From: Podospora pseudoanserina
Taxonomy: Eukaryota > Ascomycota > Sordariomycetes > Sordariales > Podosporaceae
Assembly (NCBI RefSeq): GCF_035222485.1
Contig: NC_085921.1
Location: 3,968,001 to 4,032,000, forward strand
Length of the DNA: 64,000 nucleotides
Direction of reading: 5' to 3'
Shown here one piece after another: positions 22,648-32,900 of this stretch; the first letter of the stretch is position 1; each line of letters begins with the position of its first letter. The translations under genes and the position numbers were made by a program. The notes below the pieces were generated by a model. That model made no database searches, was not told the DNA's origin, and saw only the letters and a list, made by a program, of their open reading frames with translations.

Positions 22648-23834
22648 CTTGGCGGTTGTCTACTGAGTGTAGGTAGCGGCGGGAATTCTGGAGAGATTGC
22701 GGAATTACGGTCGTTCAAGAAGAGAGAGAGAAAGAAGGCAAGCTGTGCAAGTGGTGATCAAGATTGGTCCAAGTTGTCGCGTCCCAAGGGGCTTTGGAAA
22801 CAGCTGGAAACCCACCGTCGGGTGTGGACGTCGCTGGGTCTGGCCTGCCAGCCCGCAACGTCACTGGCTTCGTGGCGGGGCAAGCTCGACCTCGACAGGG
22901 GTGGGGGTTCATATGGTGGGGTAATGTCTTGGCACCTGATGGGAGGCATCTTGTCTTGAAGTTCGGAAGGAAGAAAATGGAGAAGCAGCTCAGCTTCATG
23001 CATCGCTACAACGCAAACTGTTTTTTTGGCCCCAAGCTGAAGCTGACGAACTTCCACAACAGGTACACAGCTGAATCTGTTTGTTTACTAAAGCTACCAC
23101 CTTTGTTGATTAGCGTGATCATCTCGCCGCCCTCAGGCAGATCAATAGTTGACGGACAGAAGAGCGGTGACTTTTTTGTTTCGCCTGAGCCGCATTTATC
23201 ATCAGTGTTGTGGTTCGAGCTCACGGTGAGGCGAGGATACCACCGTTGTGTACAACGTTCTGTCTGTCCTCACCTGGAGGCAATAAAGGAAACAATGCAA
23301 CACTTTATAGCCCCGTGCAAAGTATCCAAGCCAGGTAGGTATCCAACTGGTGGCATCCAAGCAGGCGGACAGCGGCAGATACCGACGCTTGTGTCCGGTG
23401 GCAGCGGGGCTGAGAAGCTCTCTGGAGTGGATGTTGAACATTGGTGCACCCATGTGGCCATCGCATCAGCCCCCAAGAAAGCGCAAGCAAATCCATTCCA
23501 GGGGTATCAGTAGTGTAATGCTTCTTGTCGATCCTTTTCTATATGGTGACTTTCAAGTTTATAAATATCCTCTACCTATCCTCTCTCCATTGCTTCTTTG
23601 TCTCTCTCTATACATAGCTCGCTCATCACAACAACAACCCCTCCTCTTATCGCTTCTGATAAGCCCATTCCCCCTGCTACACCACCCCACCACTCACTCA
23701 CTCAGCTTGTGGCTCACCTCTCAGTGTAAGTCATTGCCTGCCTACTACCCCCTCGTGATACCCTCACTTTCCCCCCCTCCCCCTTCCCTCTCCTCACATC
23801 CAATCTAACCACCACCCCCCCTCAAAGCGCAAAA
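22648..23834. other. Divergent intergenic region GET3 - hydroxyisourate hydrolase
   Basis: This holds the two promoters. Bases 23590-23830 are pyrimidine-rich, and a GTAAGT donor at about 23727 followed by pyrimidines and an AG before the ATG suggests an intron in the leader of the hydrolase gene. No further gene is supported. Confidence 0.5.
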
Positions 23835-24266
23835 ATGACCGAATCAACAACTACCAAAGACCGCATAACCTGTCACATCCTCGACACAACCCTCGGCCAA
23901 CCCGCCCGCTCCGTCCGCGTCTCCCTCTCCCTCCTCTCCACCTCCACCGCCTCCCCCGGCCCCCTGAACCCCCCACCAGTCTTCGAGTCCACCACCGACG
24001 AGGACGGCCGCATCAAGACCTGGCTCCCCTACTCCTCCGCCACCTCCTCGGGCGAGGTCCCCGTCTACACCCTCGAAGACGTCTTCGGCTCCATCAGGGG
24101 CCCCTCCCGCTGGGTCCTCAAGTTCGACACCGAGTCCTACTTTGGCGGGCCCGACAAGACCTTCTTCCCCGAGGTCAACGTCGTGTTCAACGTGGCCGAG
24201 GGGGAGAGGTATCATGTCCCGCTGTTGCTGGCGCCATATAGCTATTCCACTTACCGGGGGAGCTAA
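23835..24266 (+). CDS. 5-hydroxyisourate hydrolase (transthyretin-like)
   Basis: A single coding exon gives 143 residues. ITCHILDTTLGQPA is the amino-terminal signature with the catalytic His. TTDEDGRIKTWLP carries the conserved Arg, and the protein ends in the diagnostic YRGS. The enzyme hydrolyses 5-hydroxyisourate, the product of urate oxidase, on the way to allantoin, and acts as a tetramer. The FFPEVNVVFNV segment is the usual beta-strand before the tail. Peroxisomal targeting signals are not evident: there is no C-terminal SKL-like tripeptide and no clear PTS2. Codon use is strongly C-ending, like highly expressed neighbours. Confidence 0.94.
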   Translation: MTESTTTKDRITCHILDTTLGQPARSVRVSLSLLSTSTASPGPLNPPPVFESTTDEDGRIKTWLPYSSATSSGEVPVYTLEDVFGSIRGPSRWVLKFDTESYFGGPDKTFFPEVNVVFNVAEGERYHVPLLLAPYSYSTYRGS

Positions 24267-25008
24267 ATTCCCTCTTTGTTGGAGGGGGAATGAGTGAGAG
24301 GGAGTAATGGTTTTGGGGGAAAGCATCTTTTTGTCAGCAGCATCATTTTATGTCTGGGCATATATGGGGCATAACAGCAAAGTGTGAGAGCGTCGTTCGT
24401 GGTTGCATATCTCTGGGTTTATGTAGGGCGAAATTCCAAGGAAAGCATTTTGCCATCATACTGATGAGATCGAAATATTTCCGGGTTGTGCTTTTGGCCA
24501 CCACATAAACGATCAAGCTTCACGTATGAGCACTGGGCAAAAGCACCGGGCAAAGTATGGTTCCATATCAATGAGTACTAGAGATGATGTTCAATTAAAG
24601 ATTCTCCAATACGGAGTATTGCGAAGAGCCATGGGTACTAGGTAGGTAACTAGTAGACCACCCAGCAAGTCTCTGCCTCGAGCAAAAGGCCAGGTGATAA
24701 TCTGCCCATATCACCCACTAGAAACACGATATACAGTCTGCATGCTGTCGCTTCCCCTTCGTCTGTTTCTTCTGCGGCGTGTGCTTCTTCATTGTCGAAT
24801 TACGCCCAGCTTTTCCCATGTTTTGTTGATTCCCGTGGTGCTGCTCATGCGGCTCCCTTCCATGTAAATGCATATGCTCAAAATAATTGTTACCGGAACT
24901 CCTCGCTCGTAAAAGAAATGCTGACCCCGAAGAGGTATCCCTTGCCTTCCCCCCCATATCGAAAGACCAATTGCGAATTTTCCGTCGAACTCCCCGGCTT
25001 CTGCTGTT
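24267..25008. other. Intergenic 3' flanks
   Basis: This lies between the hydrolase (plus) and a hypothetical gene (minus), so both genes end here. An alternative frame of the hypothetical gene may extend into 24890-25008. Nothing else is supported. Confidence 0.4.
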
Positions 25009-25638
25009 CTATCTGTGCAAGAGCCTGTTGATGAGACTGCTCCTGCGACGATGTCGGCGTCCGTCTCTAGGATCCCTGGCTGCGTCTCTTGGATCCTGTT
25101 TCACTTGGCGGGTTGGGGAGTGTGAAGGCGAGCCTGTGCCGTCGGAGGTGGTGACACTATGGCCGTCCCGAGACGTCGGTCGAATACCAGCGGGTTGCTC
25201 AGCACTGGGTCGAATAGACCCACGAGCCATGCGGCCTAGAGTAGCCAGAGCTCCTTCGTCAGAAGAGCCGCTGACTTTGCGGTCATACAGGCTAAGAGAT
25301 CGACCATATGATCGCTCAGTCTGAACTTGGAAGGACATCCTGTGCCTGATGAGTGCCCTGCCCACATTCACATCGTCTTCCGTGATGCATGCATCAGGAC
25401 CAATTTTGGCGTCAGGGTGAGGAAGGGTGGTGTTCCTATCTGTGGGCATCTTGTTAGCGAGTCTGAACAATACAAGGACTTGGGTATTTCATAACTTACT
25501 TCCACAGAATGTATCGGGGAACCCCGTGTCCCTGATTCGTGTGGAGGTTTGTGATGGGCTTCTGGGAGGCGTAGCCATATCTTCGGATATCGTTGAGAAG
25601 CTCGTCGAAGGAGACTTTCTGAATCTTGGTCTACGCAT
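25009..25638 (-). CDS. Hypothetical basic low-complexity protein
   Basis: I do not recognise this gene. Two exons (25638-25500, 25439-25009) joined by a 60-base intron with a GTAAGT donor, CTAAC branch and CACAG acceptor encode 189 residues. The first exon is Ser/Thr/Arg rich (MRRPRFRKSPSTSFSTISED). The middle holds an ordered-looking patch (TEDDVNVGRALIRHRMSFQV). The end is Arg/Asp rich with a short repeat (QDPRDAARDPRDGRRHRRR). No signal peptide or membrane segment is visible. In another frame downstream, an uninterrupted run to about 24887 reads EQQKPGSSTENSQLVFRYGG and then GKGYLFGVSISFTSEEF, which looks more protein-like than the predicted tail. A further intron may therefore lie near 25040-25140 and the true carboxy end may differ. 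Confidence 0.5.
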
Positions 25639-28156
25639 CGTGAAGAACGTCTTAGTTGGTGTTTATGTATACAAGCAAAGAGTGTGCTGATGACGATGCC
25701 TAGCCGCCACTGTGGGACTGTGTTGCTGTGTGGTGCGAAGGTCCGGATATAGCGGGCCGGACGGAAGTGAATGAGTTGATGGGCCAAGAAGGACCCTGGG
25801 GGTGTTGAACAATGAAGATCAACAAGCAATAGGAAGGGGAAAATAAAAAATTAAATATGAGACAAATGGGGGGATACACCAGGCATTCCCGGAGACAGAG
25901 AGTAGAGAAAAGGAAAAATAAAGACGACTTCGGTCGAGGAGAGCAGATCCTCAGAAGGGGAGGGGGCGAAGGTGCGAGTACGTGGCCGTTGAGGGTTTAT
26001 CAAGTGACCAGCACAAAGAATAGGGCAGTGAAAGCGGTGCGAAACGTTGACCGACATAAAAGGGCCGCCACTTGACGACCGTTGAGAATGGCATTGTTAT
26101 ATGACATGGGAAATCAGACGAGGCCTTGCCTTGTACGGATTTCCACGGAAAAGACGGAACTGAAGCCTAACTTGGCCCGCAGTCCAGACCAGCAACAGAC
26201 TGTCAAGGCTGACAACATTTGGTGCTGCTGGGAAAGTTTTCGGTCTCGGGTAGAGGAAGCGAAAGTCAACGAGTGGTTATGAGGCCACTTAGGCTCACCT
26301 AGGTTGAGGTTATTTTGTGGGGCAGCCCCGCGAAGGTGAGCAGAACAGGCGCGCGGCAGGTCGAGAGACGCCGGCCAAGTGCGATCAATCGATTGTTGTT
26401 TCGATCTTGGCCAAATAAAGGCCAGCCTCGATAGGCGGATGACGTTTGTTCTGGAATGGTTGGTGATTGGTCGAAGGCTTCTTCTTTGAGAATTCGGAGA
26501 GGACGACAAAGGGGTGCAAGATAAAGATAGAAACCACATGGATGGAAAGAAAGGAACAAGAGGCGAGAGATATCATGCCGGGGGAACATGCAGCTTTTGA
26601 AAGCCTATTCCCATCAAGTCGGACCATGACTCTGCGGGGGCAATCAAGGGTCAGCCACTGGGCAGCAGTCCTGCTTGCTGAGAAGGGCAGGCACGGACAG
26701 CGGAGAGTGAATTTCGCCTCGAGCAGGCACATCACGGCTAGAACGGATCACCGTGAGGTGCGGATGCCATGCCCGAAAGAGGGGACTGGAATACCTGCAG
26801 TCATGACGATTGGCTGCGATGGATACTCGGCAGTATGCAACACGCACGACCGGACTCTGTAGCCTCTGAGTTAGAATGGTGACAGATATCATCTACTACC
26901 TCGCTTCTTGGGAACAACTAGCCAATACTGGAGTGCCAGCGAGCTCTTGTTTTCAAATACCCCACGCTGTGAAATGTTGGGGAAGTCAGTGAGCAGTTTG
27001 AGGCCAGTGTCATCACCCAACCCCGAGAGCGAGGCCCGTCAACGGCCGGCCCTGCAAGCGGCCGTGCCGGCCATGAATCCCCAAGCGGCCGTACCAGTGT
27101 GGGAGGAACTGCACGTCACACAAAAGTTGATCATAGGCCGCATTGGGGCCCGATGACGACCGAGCTCGAGACCTGTACCATACAGCAAGATATTCACCGC
27201 CGTGACCTGGTCCTGTTCGGCCTAGCATGCATGTTGTGAATGGCCTCAACAGCTGTGAAGTCTGCATGTCTCAGAGCTGGACCTCAAAGGTGGGTGGTTC
27301 CGTAAAGTAATTCGATCCGGGAGGTCATCCGGGCTGTTCGATCGGCGGTGCTCCGCACTTTAGCTGCCCCGCTGTCTTGGCACACTGAGACATTGCGATC
27401 GGATGCGGGATGATTGCTGCGATGCTTATCTGACTGAGGAAGTACTGGTGAAGTATTGAGGCTGCGAGAAGGCCATGAAGGTCATGAAGGCGTCTGGAAT
27501 ATCGACATCACATTCCTGTCCTTGGATTTTCGCAGGATCTCGAGATGGTGTGGGTGTAGGATAGCAGCGTACTTCCGCCAACCTCCGAACATAATCCTCC
27601 GACCCGTGAGAGCTTCACGGAACGCTCCGAGGCTGGGTTGGATATCGGATGAGGTAAATGAGTGGGGCCTTGTCGGTCTGCCCGATGCTCAAGCGCAAAA
27701 TATCAAAAGCTGGCTGATCCTTGTAAGGCGAGATTGGCGGTATATGCGTGGAAGACTCCGTGAAATGGTCCATATTCGAGAGAGAAGGGAACACAGAGTT
27801 GAGAAGTTGCTGGCTGGAGAGCCATCCAACAGTCAACCGAAGATTTCCCGCATCAAAGTGTAAGTGAACGGGGCGCACTGACCACATTGTGGTCCGGCAT
27901 CCCCTGTCAAACTCACCCCTACGCTAAATCTTAAGGCGATGTGGCAGATTTGGTAAGGCGAAGCTGGCAGCTCTCTCCAGGTGGCCTTCCAGCAGTCCGT
28001 TCTCCAAATTGCCTGTACACCACGCGACAATTCAGCAGACGACCGAATTGCCCAACGACATTTTTTACCCTTTCCACGCCGGCACGCACGCAACCATCAA
28101 TCAATTGATCTTAGCTCTTTTTTAATTCATTTTTCACCCACACACAAACCGCCACA
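25639..28156. other. 2.5-kb intergenic region, no gene seen
   Basis: Several open frames of 80-140 codons occur on both strands, but none has family character or a believable intron pattern. A short direct repeat, CAAGCGGCCGT(A/G)CC, occurs at about 27056 and 27083. The last 100 bases are the leader of the Sec61 gamma gene. Confidence 0.45.
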
Positions 28157-28483
28157 ATGTCCGACCAAGTGCAAGAAATCCTCGACGTCCCTCGCGAGTT
28201 CCTCAAGGACGGCATCCAGTTCATCCACAAGGCCCAGAAGCGTCTGTCTATGCATTGTCTCTTAGCCGGGGCGTCACCATGCTAACGATTGAACAGCCGA
28301 CCAGAAGGAGTTCCTCAAGATCTCGCAAGCCGTTGGCGTCGGTTTCCTCAGTACGTCCGGTCTAGTTACAGCTACCAATACCGAATACAGTTGACTAACA
28401 GCTATGCAGTCATGGGCGCCGTCGGCTACTTCGTCAAGCTCATCCACGTTCCCCTTAACAACATCCTCGTTGGTGGCGCGTAA
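28157..28483 (+). CDS. SSS1: Protein translocase subunit Sec61 gamma (SecE/Sss1)
   Basis: Three exons (28157-28241, 28297-28350, 28410-28483) join in phase to 70 residues, the family's normal size. The cytosolic amphipathic helix ([19 protein letters not shown]) leads to the [10 protein letters not shown] block, where the Pro follows the first intron. The single membrane helix runs from about residue 43 ([20 protein letters not shown]) with the usual [10 protein letters not shown] end. The protein is the tail-anchored clamp of the Sec61 channel in the ER membrane. The first intron uses a GTCTGT donor, weaker than the others here. The gene is only visible after splicing because each exon is short. 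Confidence 0.96.
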
Positions 28484-28855
28484 ATCTGCTTTTTCGAACG
28501 GGAGATGATTGGCCGGGAGAAGGGAAGGACACGAACGACAGAGACGAGATACCAATAAACCGAATCAACGGGGACCGGGATCGAGTCCAGTGCAACGATA
28601 CGTAATCAAGACGCGATGCATTCACGGCGGGAGCAGTCATGATACCACACATGATTGGGGACATGCGAGATAGGGACAAGGCGGGCGCAAAGATATCCAT
28701 ACATATTTCATCAGGTGTTTCGGCGGGCGATGGCGGCGGAACAAAACACTCAATAAAACCTTTCTGGTCATTAATAATTTTGCTCTAGCTAAGGATGCAA
28801 CGTAGGGGCGCAATTGTACAAAAGTTTCTCAATGCAAGATCGAAACAGAGATCTA
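28484..28855. other. Convergent 3' flanks of SSS1 and the methyltransferase
   Basis: Both genes end here. No other element is seen. Confidence 0.5.
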
Positions 28856-30000
28856 TCATGGTTTCGCGAACCCCATGACAGCATACCGGAAGCTGCCATT
28901 GGCATACCCTCTCCTCATGGCACGGAATGCTTGCAGAAAGGCAATGCCATCTCTGCCTTGGCTGAAAGCAAACGCCCACAAGGACGGGTTCTGGATCAAC
29001 GACCAAGAAATATCCCTACACCATTGTGTTAGCAACCAACCTCCTCGAGACTATTCTGTTCAGGAAACTTACCATGTCTTCTTCACCTCCTGACTGATAT
29101 CCTTCGGTCCCCCCACAACCTCCAGCCCGACCTCCTTCGCAAACTGCACATATCCATTCAACGTGCACATTGGCGGCAGCAGCATCCCATCCTCAATCGG
29201 CTTAATATCCGCATCAAACTGCTCCTGCGTCAAGCCCTCATCCTTGAACCAATCCGCCAGCACCAGTTTCCCGCCTGGTTTCAGCACATCAAACGCATTC
29301 CTGAAAAAGAGATCCTTCTTGGGGAAGTGAGAGAGCGCTTCTGAGATCCAGACAATGTCGAACTTGTCGTCCGGGCCGGTGAAGTAGCTCCCGAGGGTTT
29401 CGGCGTCGAGCTCGATGAAGCGGACTTTGCCGGGGCCGAAGGGGATGTACTCCCCGTCTGGGTACTGCTTGTTGCTGCTGTCGGAGAGCTTTTTGGCGCT
29501 TTGGACCTGCTTGCTGGAGATGGTGATGCCCGTCACGTGGGCGGCTAGCTCGCGGGCGAGGAAGCGGGAGGTACCGCCTATTCCGCAGCCTACGTCGAGG
29601 ATCTTGAGGGGTGGTGAGGTTGGGGCGGGGGAGGTGTGGATTTGGGAGGTTTCTAGGAGGAGGCGGATGAGGTTGATTTGGGCTTCTTCTTTTGGGAGGT
29701 CGGGGGAGGAGGGGGGCCAGTATCCGTGGTGGATGTGTTCGCCCCTGGGGGGGTTTGTTAGTGAGTGTCGTGACAATGTAAGGAAAGTATTTATGAGCTG
29801 GAGATGTACCAGAGGTTCAAGTAGTAGTCGCTTGCTAGGTCGTAGTGAAGCCTGATGCGGTCTTTGAGCTCCTGCATGGTTGTGTGGGCAAGTCCGAGAG
29901 GGGTGTCATATTGCTTGCTGAGAGAGGTCGTCTCCTGCTCACTTGATTTCCCCTCACCAGTGATGTTGGTTGGCTTCTGGGTTTCGGGAGCGGCACTCAT
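28856..30000 (-). CDS. SAM-dependent methyltransferase (tocopherol/sterol methyltransferase-like)
   Basis: Three exons (30000-29810, 29744-29073, 29015-28856) encode 340 residues. HYDLASDYYLNLWGEHIHHGYW is the opening typical of class I methyltransferases acting on sterols or tocopherol-like rings. Motif I is LDVGCGIGGTSRFLA (about 113-127), with ITISSKQVQ after it, and FDIVWISEALSHFP and LKPGGKLVLADW are the later motifs. The final exon supplies a conserved helical end (DISWSLIQNPSLWAFAF). No signal peptide or membrane segment is visible, so I expect a soluble enzyme. The substrate cannot be read from the sequence; a small lipid-like molecule is a guess from the fold branch. Both introns interrupt Trp codons (TG/G). 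Confidence 0.87.
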
Positions 30001-30475
30001 GTTGATGGCTTGGCGCAGTGAAGCTGTACAAGTCAATTGGTGAACCAAATGATCGGGATACGGATTCAAGACGTCAACTGTTGCAGAAAGGCGGGAAAGT
30101 AAACAATCGAGGCCGGAGAGGTTCACGGATTAAAGTTCAATCAAAAGCCATGTCGCATGGCTTCCCCCAATAAATCAACGTCATGACGCCCTGAGTTCGC
30201 ATCCCGTTTCCAGGACATGTGCAAGCAAGCAAGACAATGTAGGCAAGTGGAGCAGATGGCGTGGTCGTCATTGGCCCACCCAGATTCCGGATTACATTGT
30301 CCATGGTCCCAAGTGGCTTTCTTCAGATTGCCTTGGTTGGTGTCTTACTCTGCTCAAGCTCTCGAGATGATTCAAAAGAAAAGGGTTCGTACTTGTCCTC
30401 CCCAGCGAAGCAAAACTTGTCCTTCAACCGCCCGAGTACAGGAAAGGACAAGAGGACAAAAATACAAAAGTAAAT
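30001..30475. other. Intergenic, methyltransferase upstream region and tRNA 3' flank
   Basis: This contains the promoter side of the methyltransferase. No gene is supported. The A-rich bases at 30459-30476 correspond, on the tRNA strand, to T-rich Pol III termination sequence. Confidence 0.45.
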
Positions 30476-30593
30476 TGACTCGAGCGCGATTCGAACGCGC
30501 GCCTCTTTCGAGACTAGAATGCACCTGCCATGCTGATAGGAAGATATTGAGATATCTTGAGTCTAGCGCCTTAGACCGCTCGGCCATCGAGCC
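30476..30593 (-). tRNA. tRNA-Leu(CAA) with an intron
   Basis: On the minus strand the 7-base acceptor arms GGCTCGA and TCGAGTC pair (one G-T). The D arm is GGCCGAGCGGTCTAAGGC. The anticodon stem CTAGA/TCTAG encloses a loop with CAA at 30559-30557. A roughly 36-base intron (about 30555-30520) sits one base after the anticodon, at the canonical place. The long variable arm CTC-GAAA-GAG marks a type II tRNA, and the T arm is GCGCG TTCGAAT CGCGC with a good B box. The discriminator is A. CAA reads the UUG leucine codon, and introns in this isoacceptor are common in fungi. Confidence 0.95.
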
Positions 30594-31712
30594 ATGTTAT
30601 TTGATGAATATCGGTGATGGAGTTTCGCTATATGATGAGCAGATTGTTGAACCATCTTTTTTATCACATTTTCATCTTCGTCCATATAAGCGGAATCCGA
30701 TCTTGTTAGCAAACAAATCCGAAGGCAACGGAGCGAGCTTGATTTTCGGCTGACAACACCCCGCACGGTTCCGGAGCAGCTGAGCTCGACTGCGTGGGCA
30801 AGATTAGCAGTCACAGGGCGAAGCACCGCAAGTAAAACTTCTCTCTTGAATAAGTCAAGAATCCTTAGCTGACTATTTATTTGTGGAAGTGCTTAGGCTT
30901 TGTGCAGGCCTTTTGCGGTGTATCTCTCTTGCTTCACGGTCTGTGATTCTAGCTTGATAAGAGGCGCCTTCTTGAACTTCACACCAGTGCGTGTCTACGA
31001 TGATGCGAAAGGCTACAAGAACATTTGGATTTTCATCGACTTTTCAGGATTGCTAGTAAGATCATGTCATCCAGTGCAAGAGAGAACCCAAACAAGATGA
31101 CTCGGCCGGGACGCGCCTCGTGAGCTCGGAAGAGCAACCTATTATATGGTACCGATTCTTGTTACCCGTAGTGGTGAAGACGGAGCACCCAGGTAAGTCG
31201 CTCGAGATACGGCTAAGAAGCTTACTCCTCGGTCTTACATTTGACCAAACTGTCCAGCAAGGATGGACAGTCGACATGCCGGAGATATCACAATCGTCAC
31301 AGCACACAGAGCGAGGAGCTCTCACAGCCACCACAACCCTTGCTGGACGCAGCACTCATACGGCCGATAATCTCAGAGTAGGCTATGCGTTTACCTACTA
31401 TCGGCCGCTCGTTGAGCAGAGCTAACAATGCCCCCCTATTCTGATTGCTCCTGGCCTCGGACTTGGAGCGTTCAACGATCCACGAGGCTGGTGACAAAAC
31501 AAAGGCGATGGCGATGCGGTTGTCCAATTTCTGGATGAACTCTTCATCGTGCCAGGTAGGCCTTGAGAAGATCACTAGGTATACAAGGTGTGAAGCTCCC
31601 AGATCAAATCCCCTTTCTGTCCATCATCACCACCACAGTCTCAACATCACCTCCAGACCAGCTCACACATCACACACTATTCCACTCTTAAACAACCAAC
31701 CAACCTTTTAGA
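30594..31712. other. Intergenic region upstream of the first secreted-protein gene
   Basis: Bases about 31440-31712 are the promoter half of a tandem duplicated unit. TATACAA at 31580-31586 is a possible TATA element 130 bases before the ATG. Minus-strand frames here resemble those in the second copy and may be relics of another gene. Bases 30594-31440 show nothing recognisable. Confidence 0.45.
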
Positions 31713-32219
31713 ATGCAGTTAACAACCCTCTTCATGACCCTCTCGGCTGCTGCCGGCCTCGCCCTTGCCGCCTCTACTTCTAGCACCAACCTTGACACCT
31801 GCCAGCGTATCCAGTCCGATCTCCAGGGAATGAACGTTACCTACCTCCCCGATATGATCCACCTCCGCCGCTCTAGCAATGCCTCTTTCAACGTCCCCGC
31901 CAACGCCCGTGGTCCCTGCTCTCTTATTGCGGCCTTTCCGGCCGACTATTCGATTAGAGACTCCTCGGTTGAGCAAGGCGGCAACCCCATTGCTGTCAAC
32001 GTCACCGACGTTGATGGTCCCACCCCCGACTCCCTAGTTGGTACCGTTCGCTTCCCTTCTGCCTTGCCTGGTCCGACGACTAAGGAGGCAGTCAAGATCA
32101 CCATCAACAGTTTTGCCTGCAGGGAGAAGATGACTTACCATTTTGAGGCCGCCGAGTTGGGTTTGGTTCAGTTCAAGAACACGGCGGATGCTGGGCTCTT
32201 CATTGAATATAGCTGCTAA
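31713..32219 (+). CDS. Small secreted But2-like protein, copy A
   Basis: A single exon encodes 168 residues. MQLTTLFMTLSAAAGLALA is a clear signal peptide. The mature protein has four Cys, including the first at TCQR and the last at the carboxy terminus (FIEYSC), which suggests two disulfide bonds. The core, with VPANARGPCSLIAAFPADY, AVNVTDV and SLVGTVRFPSALP, has the pattern of the fungal 'ubiquitin 3 binding protein But2 C-terminal' beta-sandwich domain. Assignment is by eye and therefore tentative. Proteins with this domain are often cell-surface or secreted and of unknown role. A TATACAA element lies 130 bases upstream. Its neighbour at 32901 is a tandem paralogue with about the same length. 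Potential N-glycosylation sites include NVT and NAS. Confidence 0.82.
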   Translation: MQLTTLFMTLSAAAGLALAASTSSTNLDTCQRIQSDLQGMNVTYLPDMIHLRRSSNASFNVPANARGPCSLIAAFPADYSIRDSSVEQGGNPIAVNVTDVDGPTPDSLVGTVRFPSALPGPTTKEAVKITINSFACREKMTYHFEAAELGLVQFKNTADAGLFIEYSC

Positions 32220-32900
32220 GCAACCACTTATTGGGATGAGGACGTTGGTGATTTGGGGTTTGTGGGTAATCGGGGCGCAATCACAAGAGTTTCCCTTTTT
32301 TCAGGCGCCCAGGCCAGAAGAAAAAAGTGATGTATTGATGCAAAACGGCCACGAAAATCCACAAATCACATAAACTACACAACTGCATCCTATGGGGCCT
32401 AAGCTTTAGGAGCAACCTGGCCTGACCTGACTGAACGCTTACGGGGGGCAACTCATCTCATCTTTGTATAACTCCTTACCAAAGGCATACGCCGCCTAAG
32501 CTGCTTGGATCCACGACCAACAAGAGGGAGGAACGTCACTACCGCTAACACTATCATACACAATATCCACACGGCCGACTAGCCCAGAAATGTTCTCCGG
32601 ATAGTCCGCCATGCTCTTAATCCCATTGTCCTCAACCTCGCACTTGGAGCACTCGACTACCAACGAGCTGTGGAGCAACAAAGGCGGTGATGTCCTTGCT
32701 CAACCTTCGGATGAACTCTCCATCATGCCAGTTAGACCTTAGAGGATATGTCTATAAGATACCGGTTCTCCCCTAAAACAAGTCTCATCTCTATTTGACA
32801 TCACAGCCTCAAGCCTCTCTTACCTTACACTTTTAACTGCGACCTCGGCCGGTGCCTACACTCAAATTGAAAGTCGGACCACCTTCTTGCACTCTTCAAG
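32220..32900. other. Spacer of the tandem pair with second-copy promoter
   Basis: This holds the end of copy A and the promoter half of copy B. TATAAGA (from 32753) lies about 148 bases before the copy-B ATG. A minus-strand frame (from about 32750 down to 32496) resembles its counterpart upstream of copy A. Confidence 0.5.

Noticed and set aside
27456-27863. A 135-codon plus-strand frame in the 25.6-28.2 kb gap
   Set aside because: Composition is arginine-rich and shapeless, and I recognise no family. A frame of this length is expected by chance in GC-rich DNA.
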